From Ruegeria sp. THAF33 (GTDB taxonomy: Bacteria; Pseudomonadota; Alphaproteobacteria; Rhodobacterales; Rhodobacteraceae), in assembly GCF_009363615.1 (NCBI RefSeq), contig NZ_CP045384.1:33501-97500 (forward strand): a stretch of 64,000 nucleotides of DNA. Reading direction: 5' to 3'. Positions 17,753 through 26,345 of this stretch are shown in pieces. Positions within the stretch are counted from its first letter, which is position 1. Every line of letters begins with the position of its first letter. The notes below the pieces were generated by a model. It did not search any database. It was not told the DNA's origin and saw nothing but the letters and a program-made list of their open reading frames with translations. Made by a program: the position numbers and the translations under genes.

Positions 17753-18367
17753 CTATTCAATTCCGAAAATTACGTTGTAGCCGACGGAAGAGTTGCCGCG
17801 GTTGATGACCTCGACAACATGATCACCGGATTGCCACAGCTGCCCTCGATACTCCTTGTCCGCCGACATCAATCCCAACAGTTCAGAACCATCGGGGTTT
17901 CGAATAACGTAGTCCAAGGTGCCATTTCGCGGAGCAACGCGAACGTAAAGGAACTGTTCGTTTTTGGCGCCAAGGACGTATTGCTGGGACGCTCCGGGCG
18001 CGAGTTGGCCAACGAGTTCGGCGCCAGTTGAACCAGTATCAAATTTGACGCGTTGGCTTTCAGTAGATCCTTCGGCGCCGGCCATAGCTCCACCACCATC
18101 ATCCATCGCCTCGACAACCGACATCTCTCCGATGCTTCCATCCTTGTACGCGATGCATCGCCAGAGTGTCCCACCTGCGTCACGTAGCATGACCAACGTG
18201 CCAGCTTCGGAAAACTCTGAGCTTTCAATCGTACCGGATTGACCGTCTGGCCCACCAACTTGCCGTAAATGATCGATACACGCGTCATCGGCTTCCGACA
18301 TTGCAAGAGCAGCTGTGCCCGAAATTGCAAACATGGGTGTGAGGAGGTTCAGTAAACGGAGTTTCAT
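17753..18367 (-). CDS. Exported two-domain protein with C-terminal PPC-like beta domain
   Basis: The 204-residue protein has a signal peptide of about 22 residues. Residues 30-78 (C30 ... SSEFSEAGT ... WRCIAYKDG) share a domain with the lipoprotein encoded at 19087-19386. Residues 110-204 form a beta-rich module (QYVLGAKNEQFLYVRV, YVIRNPDGSELLGL, YRGQLWQSGDHVVEVINRG) that resembles PPC-type secreted beta-sandwiches. It probably acts as a periplasmic or surface binding protein, but there is no catalytic motif. It lies in the leftward cluster with 53-55 base gaps on both sides. Confidence 0.75.
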   Translation of the reverse strand: MKLRLLNLLTPMFAISGTAALAMSEADDACIDHLRQVGGPDGQSGTIESSEFSEAGTLVMLRDAGGTLWRCIAYKDGSIGEMSVVEAMDDGGGAMAGAEGSTESQRVKFDTGSTGAELVGQLAPGASQQYVLGAKNEQFLYVRVAPRNGTLDYVIRNPDGSELLGLMSADKEYRGQLWQSGDHVVEVINRGNSSVGYNVIFGIE

Positions 18368-18422
18368 CAGATTGTCCCCTGTTGGCTAATCCTTACAGTG
18401 TTCTTCTGTGCAAAGCGGAACA

Positions 18423-18722
18423 TCACTTCGCTTCCCGCAACTTGGACAGAAACTCATCGCATGCCTGTGCGCTTCCGACGATCTCGTCCGTCGTTTCAAT
18501 TCCTTGCAGGGATGCCATCTCGGAATTCACGCGATTGAGGATCTGATCCGCTTGCTCGGCGGTGATCAGATTCTCGGCTTGTGCGCCTTTCAATGTAGAG
18601 CAGACACCGGCGGACAAGCCTGTCGCAACGCCGACACCCATCGCGGCACCTCCACCCAAGGTCATCGCCCCAACCACGCCGAGGACGAGCCCGATCACGA
18701 TACCCAAGATCACTTTTCCCAT
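18423..18722 (-). CDS. Small membrane-anchored protein, glycine-rich helix
   Basis: The 99-residue protein starts at an ATG with GGGAGG 6 bases upstream (the upstream frame to 18842 is not needed). A single glycine-rich hydrophobic stretch fills residues 3-40 (MGKVILGIVIGLVLGVVG ...), followed by a soluble helical tail with two cysteines. The glycine pattern resembles glycine-zipper membrane segments. No function is recognised. It is one of several small envelope proteins in a co-directional run. Confidence 0.7.
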   Translation of the reverse strand: MGKVILGIVIGLVLGVVGAMTLGGGAAMGVGVATGLSAGVCSTLKGAQAENLITAEQADQILNRVNSEMASLQGIETTDEIVGSAQACDEFLSKLREAK

Positions 18723-18760
18723 GTTTTCCTCCCTTTTGGTGGGAATGCGTTCGGCGTTCA

Positions 18761-19033
18761 CTACTGCCGCAAACTGCGTACCCATTTGCAAATCAAGACC
18801 AGCGCTAGAAGATTGAAAACCGGTGCGAGCGCCGCGAACCACGGTTTGGTCGACTCCGAGAGCAAGTCCGCTACGAGTATCCAGGGCAACCCCAACGGCA
18901 AAAGGAACACCCCGGACAAAGGGTCTTTTTCTTGCCCCAACCAGCCAAATGTACCCGTCAAGAACGCAACCAACGCCAACAGGTAAAGGATCGCGAATAT
19001 GATAGTGGCTATTCTACAAACCAAGTCGAGCAT
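18761..19033 (-). CDS. Small multi-pass membrane protein
   Basis: The 90-residue protein has about three hydrophobic segments (residues 8-28, 40-56 and 66-83) and a basic end (CKWVRSLRQ). The ATG at 19033 has only a weak ribosome binding site. It shares no motif that I know. It lies 38 bases before the glycine-rich membrane protein and 53 after the lipoprotein gene, in the same direction. Confidence 0.6.
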   Translation of the reverse strand: MLDLVCRIATIIFAILYLLALVAFLTGTFGWLGQEKDPLSGVFLLPLGLPWILVADLLSESTKPWFAALAPVFNLLALVLICKWVRSLRQ

Positions 19034-19086
19034 TCCGATGAGCGAGCCAGTGCTGCGCGGCCGTGTTCAGCCACGCACCAAACAGG

Positions 19087-19386
19087 TCACAATGCGCCTT
19101 CGTCGCCCAGGAACTCGATACCGGCTGTGGCGCCATCACTGTAAGCAATACAGTTCCATGGGGCACGATCCTCGCCAACGCCGACGGTGACCTGGGTTCC
19201 CGCCTCGCTGAACGCAGACGACAGAACAACGACTTGCGAATTGTTCGTTGTGTTGGCTACGTCTCGCAAACACGCTTGCTGAGCGGGCGTGAGCTCGGCA
19301 GACGCGCTTGACGTACCCGTATCGTCGCAGGCAGCAAGCAGTGCGAAACATGTCGTGCCTGCAACCATCACCATCTTGTTGGTCAT
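19087..19386 (-). CDS. Small lipoprotein sharing a domain with the 17.8 kb protein
   Basis: The 99-residue product has a lipobox LAAC with acylated cysteine at residue 20. Its mature part contains ACLRDV, VVLSSAFSEAGTQV and APWNCIAYSDG, which repeats the pattern C...SSxFSEAGT...WxCIAYxDG of the exported protein at 17753-18367. The two cysteines (39 and 79) are conserved between the copies and probably form a disulfide. The family is unknown to me; the pair suggests duplication within this locus. A good ribosome binding site (GGGAG) precedes the ATG. Confidence 0.8.
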   Translation of the reverse strand: MTNKMVMVAGTTCFALLAACDDTGTSSASAELTPAQQACLRDVANTTNNSQVVVLSSAFSEAGTQVTVGVGEDRAPWNCIAYSDGATAGIEFLGDEGAL

Positions 19387-19452
19387 TTTCTTCTCCCTTT
19401 AGGTTCTTTGATCTCAATTGAATTAGAGGCGACGTTTTGAAGCTCCAGCGCC

Positions 19453-19632
19453 TCAGCGGCCAATAGTACATACTCCGAACTGGTGACTGCCGTTCCCAAA
19501 AGACTCGCCATTCAAGGTTTGGCCGGCAGAACAATATTGCGTTGATCGCATGCACTGCCAACAACGCGTGACCGCACTGGAAAAAGCTGGAGCGAATGTT
19601 GGAAGAAGAGCTAGTATTTTGAGTCTTGGCAT
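19453..19632 (-). CDS. Putative small secreted cysteine-containing peptide
   Basis: A 59-residue ORF starts at an ATG with GGGAG 6 bases upstream. It reads as a signal peptide (MPRLKILALLPTFAPAFSSA) and a short mature region with four cysteines (CWQC, YC and VC). No family is recognised. The believable start site, signal peptide and position at the head of the leftward exported-protein run support it as real; the short length keeps confidence moderate. A longer frame to 19686 adds a segment without sense. Confidence 0.5.
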   Translation of the reverse strand: MPRLKILALLPTFAPAFSSAVTRCWQCMRSTQYCSAGQTLNGESFGNGSHQFGVCTIGR

Positions 19633-19942
19633 CGCGTTCTCCCAACGCTCGGTCATTGAAAACGCCTTCCGACTGCCAGCACTCACTCCGACAGTCGGAA
19701 GGGCCCGGTAAATCGGGCGACAGCGACAACAACGGAGGTAAAATAAAGTTGCGTCGAATTCTCATATTTGAATCTAATTTTTCATAAATCAATATTTTTT
19801 CCGCGCGTAAATTTCTCTAGGCTTTCGTGCGATAGGCTTTTGCTTTCAAACAAAAAGAATGTGGGGATTTTCGCAAAAGCGAGTGTTCCCTACGCGGCCA
19901 AGCGTTGTTGACGCCGCAAAGAAACGACGAAGGGACAAAAAC

Positions 19943-20458
19943 ATGGGATTCGTTGAAGCAGTAAAAACGTGTTTTTCGAAATACTACCAGTTCTCTGGTC
20001 GGGCTTTACGATCAGAATACTGGTGGTTCTTCTTGTTTGTGGTTCTCGTGAGTGCCGTATTAGCTTTGCTGGATACGATCATATTCGGGACCAATCCCGA
20101 AACGGGGCAGGGTTCTCGGGTTCTGTCCTCTGTTTTCCAACTGGCTGTTCTCATACCCATGCTGGCCGCCGGTTGGCGGAGGCTGCATGATACAGGACGA
20201 CCTGGCTGGTATTTGCTGCTGCCGATGGCGCTTAGCATTACAACGCTTTTTGTTATGCTGGGTGGGGTGGCGTTCTTCTCGGTATTGGAGCAAGGAACGG
20301 AAAACCCCGATTCACTACGAGGACCTGCGGCAGTCTTGGGCGCAACCGGCATTGTTGTTTTCTCAATTCTTCAATTGGTTCTGTCCATCCTGATGATCTG
20401 GTGGCTAACGCGCCCTTCTCAAGAAGGCGCAAACGAATACGGCGCACCTGTTTCCTGA
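19943..20458 (+). CDS. DUF805 membrane protein
   Basis: The 171-residue protein matches the DUF805 family: YYQFSGRALRSEYWWFFLF at the N terminus, four hydrophobic helices, WRRLHDTGRPGW between the second and third, and an ANEYG motif near the C terminus. DUF805 proteins sit in the inner membrane and are often found with phage or envelope genes; the role is unknown. I chose the ATG at 19943 because AGGGA lies 7-8 bases upstream; the frame to 19859 adds 28 residues of unlikely character. It is divergent from the leftward exported-protein run, with about 310 bases between. Confidence 0.85.
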   Translation: MGFVEAVKTCFSKYYQFSGRALRSEYWWFFLFVVLVSAVLALLDTIIFGTNPETGQGSRVLSSVFQLAVLIPMLAAGWRRLHDTGRPGWYLLLPMALSITTLFVMLGGVAFFSVLEQGTENPDSLRGPAAVLGATGIVVFSILQLVLSILMIWWLTRPSQEGANEYGAPVS

Positions 20459-20533
20459 TCTGGTTACCCGGGCGGTGGGCCCGACGCTCTGCTGAAAGAA
20501 AGAGCCAAATGCAACGCCGTGGAGAGAGAAAGA

Positions 20534-21304
20534 ATGAATTTCAAGCCGATTTCCGTTGGAGCGCTGATGATGGCAATGGCAACCACAGCATCGGCGGAGT
20601 GGTCGTTCAGTTCCGGGCCTAGTCCCAATGCATTTATTCAGACCGGAAACATGACGCTGGAACTTCAGTGTAACCGTATCCGCTTTGCTCCGGCTGGATA
20701 TGAGGACAGCCAGGACATTGTGCAGAAGCAGGGGCTTTCCATTCGATTTTTGAAGAACGGCACCACCGAAGTTGGGGCATTTCAGGTTGGCGCAGAAAAC
20801 GCTGCCGTGCAGATCGTCGACAACTATCCCGTCGAAGTCAGTTTCAATAGTCAAGAGGACTATGGTTTTGTACTGGACCAGCTTGCGGCCAATGCATCGG
20901 TTAATCTGTCCATGATTGATCAAGATATCAGCTATGGAATCTTTGACTTGAAAGGTTCCAGCGCGGCAATTCAGTCCCTTCGTTCCGCCTGCGATTCAGG
21001 TGCTCGCCAGGGGGCCTCCTACGAAGCGCCCGAAGGCATCGCCTATTGTGGTGGCGGAGCGGTAGAGCGCGTGATCGAACCGGTAATTTTGGACACTCCG
21101 GACGGGGAGTGGGACGCGCGAGTATCGGTCAATGGCGAGTTGATCAGAGCCATGACCGCCTATAGTTATTTTGGAAACTCTAAGCCGCCGGCCGGATTTG
21201 TCGTCGCCCTGCTTGGGGAAGACAGGTCCGAGTTTCTGATTTTTAACGAAGGCGCGGAAAACTGGCTGGAATACGGGGACTTCAGATATGATCAATGCAA
21301 TTGA
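20534..21304 (+). CDS. Exported protein of unknown function
   Basis: The 256-residue product starts at an ATG with GGAGAG upstream and has a signal peptide of 21 residues (MNFKPISVGALM... ASA). The mature part is beta-rich, and IFDLKGSSAAIQSLRSAC (about residues 137-154) is a segment I have seen in many alphaproteobacterial exported proteins of unknown function. Cysteines could pair. The next gene overlaps its stop by 17 bases, so the two are probably translated together. It follows the DUF805 gene by 75 bases in the same direction. Confidence 0.7.
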   Translation: MNFKPISVGALMMAMATTASAEWSFSSGPSPNAFIQTGNMTLELQCNRIRFAPAGYEDSQDIVQKQGLSIRFLKNGTTEVGAFQVGAENAAVQIVDNYPVEVSFNSQEDYGFVLDQLAANASVNLSMIDQDISYGIFDLKGSSAAIQSLRSACDSGARQGASYEAPEGIAYCGGGAVERVIEPVILDTPDGEWDARVSVNGELIRAMTAYSYFGNSKPPAGFVVALLGEDRSEFLIFNEGAENWLEYGDFRYDQCN

Positions 21305-21824
21305 CGCCGCCTTCCAATCAGTTTCCCCAATAGAGCACCAGCTGAAGTATTTGGTTTCCGGGATCGTACTTGTTTCGGGACTAGTTTGGACCTCACCAGC
21401 TGTCGCGGCTGATGTATCGCAACTTCCGCCCGGTTTGCAGGCGAAGGTTGATCTGGCGGCACGAGCCTGCGCGGAGTTCAACGGCGGTCAGTTTGACATA
21501 GCCTGGGGCGCGGTTGAAAGGGTCGATCTCGACGGAGATCTACAACGCGACTGGGTTCTGAATGAGTCTGGTTTTGCGTGTTCAAGCGCTGCATCCCTTT
21601 ACTGCGGTACCGGCGGATGCATGTCGCATTTTTGGGTTAGCGAAGAGGTGCATTCCCTGCTCAACCAAGGCTGGGCGGTCGTTGATTTTGGGAGCCAACG
21701 CATTGTCATCGCGGACGTGCATGGATCCGATTGCGAGGGAATCAATCCGACGCCATGCGTCAGCGCCAGTATTTGGGATGCCGAAGCCAAGACTTGGCGC
21801 TCGTCTGCTGGAAGCTGGGAGTAA
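21288..21824 (+). CDS. Exported protein of unknown function
   Basis: The 178-residue protein has an N-terminal hydrophobic export segment at about residues 20-41 (YLVSGIVLVSGLVW ... AVAA). The mature region has a DxDGDxQRDWVL acidic loop and an unusual cysteine run (FACSSAASLYCGTGGCMSHFW) and a later DCEG/PCVS pair, so disulfides are likely. The ATG overlaps the previous gene and has GGGGA 9 bases upstream. No family is named. About 800 gene-poor bases follow. Confidence 0.7.
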   Translation: MINAIDAAFQSVSPIEHQLKYLVSGIVLVSGLVWTSPAVAADVSQLPPGLQAKVDLAARACAEFNGGQFDIAWGAVERVDLDGDLQRDWVLNESGFACSSAASLYCGTGGCMSHFWVSEEVHSLLNQGWAVVDFGSQRIVIADVHGSDCEGINPTPCVSASIWDAEAKTWRSSAGSWE

Positions 21825-22339
21825 ACTGTTTTTTGTGTTTAGCAACTGTGCCAGAGGACCCTGTTTGTTCTTGGGATTCTCTGTGGCATGCAAATCTGTG
21901 GGATAGCTGTACAAAACTGTGACCGAATACCGCGCAGATTTATGGGTTAGGTTCTGCGGTTTTTCTTAAGTCACAGGGCGGCCTATACCCTTCAACCGCA
22001 GGTAAATCCCCACGACCTCAGACAAAAGAACAGATGACGAGGAGGCAACAGCGGCAGATCAGAGTGGTCGGCTCCTGCTGCATTTTGAAGCCTCGGCATG
22101 TGCTTCACCGCAAGTTCTTCGTCACGACACCTCAGGTGGTACCAGTATTAATCGAGCTGATCGGCAGCTCTTCTGGCTTTCATTTCAGCGATCATGGGCG
22201 ACTTTGTGCGAAGGGAAGGCACGCGAGCAGCAACCAGACCACAGCCATTGGCACATTGCCGATTTTTGGGAAGGACGGGAATGGATGTAGGCTCCACAAT
22301 GTTCAAAAACCAAGTTCCCGTTTTCGCAACACGTCGCGC
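21825..22339. other. Gene-poor stretch with decayed DNA
   Basis: No ORF here is convincing. The rightward frame 22034-22507 (157 codons) has no domain and overlaps the recombinase remnant that follows. On the leftward strand a 79-codon frame (22148-22387) also lacks a recognisable family. Together with the broken recombinase this reads as the scar of an old mobile element. Confidence 0.5.
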
Positions 22340-22500
22340 CCCTGGAACAAGGGACGGCTGTTGGTACAGAAGCGGCCATGCGGCCAAAGCAGGCTTGGGT
22401 CATTCACCCCCGGCTTGAACTCGCAAAAACCTGAGAAAGCTTGCTCTGTTACATCGTGCTATCGACAGCAAGTTGCGTGGATGCCGTCGACAACACAGAT
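22340..22500 (+). pseudogene. Remnant of a tyrosine recombinase/integrase (frameshifted)
   Basis: Read in three frames in turn, this stretch gives PWNKGRLLVQKRP, then RPKQAWVIHPRLELAKT, then RKLALLHRAIDSKLRGC. These match, in order, the start of a common proteobacterial tyrosine recombinase (WNKG-x-LIGQKRPL-KPKxVWxIRxRLxL ... RDLALFNLAIDSKLRGCDLV). At least two frameshifts and loss of the rest of the gene make it a pseudogene. The catalytic C-terminal half is not seen. No intact partner lies near. Confidence 0.7.
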
Positions 22501-22627
22501 CGCGTAGGACAGCAGCGAAACATCCAAGCACGCGAAATACTCTATTCGAAACCCCCTATTTTCACAGATCTGCTGTGATCCAGTTGGGAGCTCGGCACCT
22601 GATCAGTGGCAGGCCAATTGCTCACGC

Positions 22628-23587
22628 TTAGGGCTTGGCCTTTTGCACAGTTTGCCCGCAGGTAGGGCAGTGATCGGCCTGGGACATGGTCTCAGCGTGT
22701 ACGCGGTTTCGGATATGATCGGCAGCGCGACGCGAGAGACCCAATTGCTTGCGAACGGCTTCAATAACGGCCTCGTCCGCGTCGCAGATATCGCCGTCTT
22801 CCAAGGCCTTTCGAAATTCACGTTCCAGGCTGGCTCGTCGGCGGTGCAACTGGTCGTTCAGACCGCTGGCAATGATCCCTGCGGGCAATGCGGCCATCCC
22901 AATGCCAATCACCGTGATCGCAGCGCCGAAGATCTTACCGGCAACTGTCACGGGCGTTACGTCGCCATAACCAACGGTCGTAAGCGTTGCCATCGCCCAC
23001 CACATCGCCGCTGGGATCGATCCAAATGCCTCCGGTTGCGCCTCGTGCTCTGCCAGCCATGCACCGCTGGCAGCAAAGATCAGCATCACCATCAGGATGA
23101 AAAAACCTGCAAAAAAGGCGCCGGCCTCTTCCTCAAACACAGCGAGCAGCATTCCGAGTGCAGGCGAGTACCGAGTGAGTTTGAGGAGCCGCAACATGCG
23201 GAAGGTCCGCAACAGACGCAGATCAACCGGGAAGATCAAATAGAGCAGCGCAGGTAAAATCGCTAATAAATCGATGATGGCGATCGGGGAGACGGCCCAG
23301 GCAGCGCGCGTTTTGTAACTTGGATTTTCGGTGGCGACCCACAGTCTTGCCGCGTATTCGACAACGAATACGAATAGAGAAAAACCCTCAAAGAGGTTCA
23401 GCGCCAGGCCCCAACGAGTATATATGGAGTCGACCGTTTCCAGGATAACGGCGGCCACGTTCAGTGTGATGAGGGCAATTAGAGCTATTTCAAGCAACCA
23501 TGGACCGGTGGCCGCCCTGTCCGGGCGCTCGAGCCACCAATAGACTTTCCTTTTTAGATAGCCCGAATTTGTAACTGCCTCACTCAT
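22628..23587 (-). CDS. Voltage-gated-type potassium/ion channel
   Basis: The 319-residue protein has the six-helix channel plan: helices between residues 24 and 180, an S4-like arginine helix (LRLLRTFRMLRLLKLTRYS) near 120-140, and a pore with the K+ selectivity filter TVGYGD near residue 207. The C-terminal tail ends in CPTCGQTVQ, a possible metal or redox pair. It should conduct K+ across the inner membrane. Its ATG lies 8 bases inside the LtrA-like gene's stop region, so the two are coupled; the LtrA-like gene is upstream on this strand. Confidence 0.88.
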   Translation of the reverse strand: MSEAVTNSGYLKRKVYWWLERPDRAATGPWLLEIALIALITLNVAAVILETVDSIYTRWGLALNLFEGFSLFVFVVEYAARLWVATENPSYKTRAAWAVSPIAIIDLLAILPALLYLIFPVDLRLLRTFRMLRLLKLTRYSPALGMLLAVFEEEAGAFFAGFFILMVMLIFAASGAWLAEHEAQPEAFGSIPAAMWWAMATLTTVGYGDVTPVTVAGKIFGAAITVIGIGMAALPAGIIASGLNDQLHRRRASLEREFRKALEDGDICDADEAVIEAVRKQLGLSRRAADHIRNRVHAETMSQADHCPTCGQTVQKAKP

Positions 23588-24770
23588 GTCGAAACTGCGT
23601 CCAGGCGCGCGTCAGGGGGATCGCGATTTGCGATAGCAAGGCTGTGCCCCAGATCAGATTGCCAACCAACGAGGGAACATGGGGGACGATAAAGAAACAG
23701 GCAATAGCCAGAACGATCCCAAATACCCGCACATCCCAGCGCCCAAAGTCCGATGCAAGACGGTGTTCAATAACGTTCTGGAGCACCCAAAGCATGGCGA
23801 TATATCCTGCAAGGCCGAAACAGCCAATGGCGGCATATTCGGTCGGGTATGGCTCCCAAAAACCGACTTTGACCTCGGCAGCTAAGGCCACGCCTACCAT
23901 GACGCCGCATAACATCAATATCAGATGCGCAAGCCACCAGATGACCAATGTCGACACCTTCTTGTCGTTGGGCTTGGCGTTGCCGACAAAGTCAAAATAA
24001 ATCCAGCACATGACGAACATCGAAACGCCACCGATGACGAAATTAACAAGCACATCAAGTGAGACTTTGTAGATGCCTTTCTCGGACAAAGTAACGACGA
24101 GTTTGAAGAACCCTTCGCCCAGAACGATCAGTGTCAGCAGAGCAAACCGTTCCGCCATATGGCCAAGGCGCGGGACGAAACGTTCGAAGCGCAATACAGT
24201 GAGGCCTGGGATCATATACATCGCCTGTGTGGCCGCCATTGCGGCAGCAAACACCCAATAGGCCAAGGGTGTTGGCAGAAATGCCGTGATGGCAAAGATC
24301 ACCGCAAAAACCGAAAAATTCCGGATCTGGGCCGTCGACATGGACTCGCCAGATGAATTGACCCGCCGGGCGCGATAGTACAGCGCCGCAAGCAGGACCC
24401 TGTTCGCGGCAAATCCTAACGCGAAGAAAACCCAACCCTTTCCGTCAATAGCCGGGATCGCCGCTGCCATGAACATTACCGTGCAGATCATCACGGCCAT
24501 AATCAGCCGGTGCCAGAAATCGGTGCTGACGAAGATCGAGTTGAATATGCTGAGTTCGCCCCACGCGTACCAGAGCGTGATGAAGACCCCAGCGAACACA
24601 AGAAACCCATGCAGATCGAGATGATGCGACAAGTAATTTCCCAGCAGAAAGATCGTCACGACATGGATCAGGTCGTAGAACAGCTCGGCCCAGTGGACAT
24701 GATCATGTGCATGGTCAAGGTCCTGGTGATGTTGGGGCTTTCGCCACATGGGGTGGTCATGCAATGCCAT
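23580..24770 (-). CDS. LtrA-like (low temperature requirement A) membrane protein
   Basis: The 396-residue protein belongs to the LtrA family: a histidine-rich cytoplasmic N terminus (HHQDLDHAHDHVHWAELFYD) followed by about ten or more hydrophobic segments, including FGLAGYIAMLWVLQNV near the end. The biochemical role of LtrA proteins is unknown; Listeria mutants are cold-sensitive. I prefer the ATG at 24770 over TTG at 24788, although no strong ribosome binding site is seen. The stop overlaps the channel gene by 8 bases, so they are likely one transcript. Confidence 0.8.
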   Translation of the reverse strand: MALHDHPMWRKPQHHQDLDHAHDHVHWAELFYDLIHVVTIFLLGNYLSHHLDLHGFLVFAGVFITLWYAWGELSIFNSIFVSTDFWHRLIMAVMICTVMFMAAAIPAIDGKGWVFFALGFAANRVLLAALYYRARRVNSSGESMSTAQIRNFSVFAVIFAITAFLPTPLAYWVFAAAMAATQAMYMIPGLTVLRFERFVPRLGHMAERFALLTLIVLGEGFFKLVVTLSEKGIYKVSLDVLVNFVIGGVSMFVMCWIYFDFVGNAKPNDKKVSTLVIWWLAHLILMLCGVMVGVALAAEVKVGFWEPYPTEYAAIGCFGLAGYIAMLWVLQNVIEHRLASDFGRWDVRVFGIVLAIACFFIVPHVPSLVGNLIWGTALLSQIAIPLTRAWTQFRHE

Positions 24771-24968
24771 AAAATGGGAACTCTTCAAGGTTGAAAGGCT
24801 GTGGTGGCCGACAAGCGGCCACCCAGATTGAGTTTCACTATAAGATGAAGGTTGTCGCGGAGACTTTCGTCATGCAACCCCCACAATGGTTGTTCAGCGA
24901 TGGCATGCCAGGCAATACCCGCCCGATCGTGGGTTTATTGCGCTGGCAGTGCCCGGTATTCACGGATG

Positions 24969-25622
24969 TCACGCGGCCCTGTCGTCTCGTAGATGCAGCA
25001 GGATGCGGGCGTAGTTTTCCTCGCCCTGCGCGCCGGTCACAAGGTGACGTTTGTCGAACACCATTGCGGGCACACCCTGAACTCCTCGGCTGATCCAAAA
25101 TTGCTCTTTCTGGCGCACGTGATTGGCCCGATCTTGGCTTTGCAACATGTCCAACGCATCCGCGCGGTTCAGCCCGATGCCAGCAGCCGCATCGGCCAGA
25201 ACCTGTATGTCCGAGACGTTTTCGCGGCGTGTAAAGAACGCCGAAAAAAGGGCCTGCTTCATTTCATGGCCGTTGCCTGGTTCGGCGGCCCAGTCAATCA
25301 ATTGATGCGCACGGAAGGTGTTATACATCCGCATGTCATCGGCGTAATTGAACGTGAACCCCAGTGCCGCGCCCATCTCTGTCAGGCGGGCTCGTGCCTT
25401 GATCGACCCTTCCAGCGTCGTCCCGTATTTCGATGCCAAGTGGTCGCGCAGGTTCTTACCACCCTCGGCCATCTGTGGATTCAACTCGAATGGATGCCAA
25501 TGGATATCCAGTTCGGTCTGAGTGTCGCGCGCGGCTTTGGCAAGTTGGTGATAGCCGATCACACACCAAGGACAAACAACGTCTGACACGATATCGACGC
25601 GAATAGGCAGAGCAGCTTGCAC
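24969..25622 (-). CDS. DsbA family oxidoreductase (FrnE-like)
   Basis: The 217-residue cytoplasmic-type protein has the DsbA-like redox site CPWC near residues 18-21 (VSDVVCPWCVIGYHQL) and the FrnE-style LNPQMAEGG and RGVQGVPAMVFDKRH cis-proline region. It has no signal peptide, which fits FrnE/HCCA-isomerase members that work in the cytoplasm on small substrates or thiols. It lies 3 bases after the GST gene, in the same direction, so a thiol-redox role fits. The substrate is unknown. Confidence 0.82.
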   Translation of the reverse strand: MQAALPIRVDIVSDVVCPWCVIGYHQLAKAARDTQTELDIHWHPFELNPQMAEGGKNLRDHLASKYGTTLEGSIKARARLTEMGAALGFTFNYADDMRMYNTFRAHQLIDWAAEPGNGHEMKQALFSAFFTRRENVSDIQVLADAAAGIGLNRADALDMLQSQDRANHVRQKEQFWISRGVQGVPAMVFDKRHLVTGAQGEENYARILLHLRDDRAA

Positions 25623-25625
25623 GGC

Positions 25626-26345
25626 TCAGGTTCCTCTCACGTCGCCGGAAAAACGCGCCGCGTTTTCCTTGGCAAAGGCGCTGGCATCTGCGTCAGCATC
25701 CCAGAACTGTGGGTTAGCCTTGGGGATGGTTAGCGCTCGCTGGACGGCAGGTCGCGCATCCATACGGTCGAACCAGGCGTTCAGATGCGGTAGGTCCGAC
25801 ACATCCACCCGTGCCCAGACATAAGCACGCGCCCACGGGTACAGCATCATGTCGGCAATGGTGTATTCGTCCGCTGCGATCCAGTCCCGCCCGTCCAGAC
25901 GCGTATTCATCACCTCCATCAACCGGCGGCTTTCTTCCACGTAGCGACGGATTGAAAAGGGCTCTTCATGGCCATTAGGCGCAGCGATGTGCTGGAAATA
26001 CATCGCTTGTCCCATCATCGGCCCGACGTGACCGACCTGAAAAAGCATCCACTGCATTACCTCGGACCGCTTGGCCGGGTCCGAAGGCAGGAATTTTCCG
26101 TATTTCTCGGCCAGATGCCACAGGATCGCGCCGGATTCGAAGATCGCGCGGCCTTCCGAACGGTCCTCAATCGTTGGGATCTTTCCGTTCGGATTAAGCG
26201 CTAAATAGTCTGGCGCCTTCTGCTCGTGTTTGGAAAAGTTGATATGGGTCAGGTCGTAGGCGATACCTGCCTCTTCCAGAAAAATGACCGGTTTGTAGCC
26301 GTTCATCGTGCCTGCGGTATACAGGTGAATATCAGGCTGGGACAT
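25626..26345 (-). CDS. Glutathione S-transferase family protein
   Basis: The 239-residue protein has the thioredoxin-like N-terminal GST domain (IHLYTAGTMNGYKPVIFLEEAG, NPNGKIPTIED, FESGAILWHLAEKYG) and an alpha-helical C-terminal domain (WIAADEYTIADMMLYPW). The YfcG/YghU group of GST-like disulfide reductases is the closest match I recall. I chose the ATG at 26345, which overlaps the stop of the upstream quinone-reductase gene and has GAGGT upstream. It sits between that gene and the DsbA-like gene, forming a three-gene redox operon. Confidence 0.85.
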   Translation of the reverse strand: MSQPDIHLYTAGTMNGYKPVIFLEEAGIAYDLTHINFSKHEQKAPDYLALNPNGKIPTIEDRSEGRAIFESGAILWHLAEKYGKFLPSDPAKRSEVMQWMLFQVGHVGPMMGQAMYFQHIAAPNGHEEPFSIRRYVEESRRLMEVMNTRLDGRDWIAADEYTIADMMLYPWARAYVWARVDVSDLPHLNAWFDRMDARPAVQRALTIPKANPQFWDADADASAFAKENAARFSGDVRGT

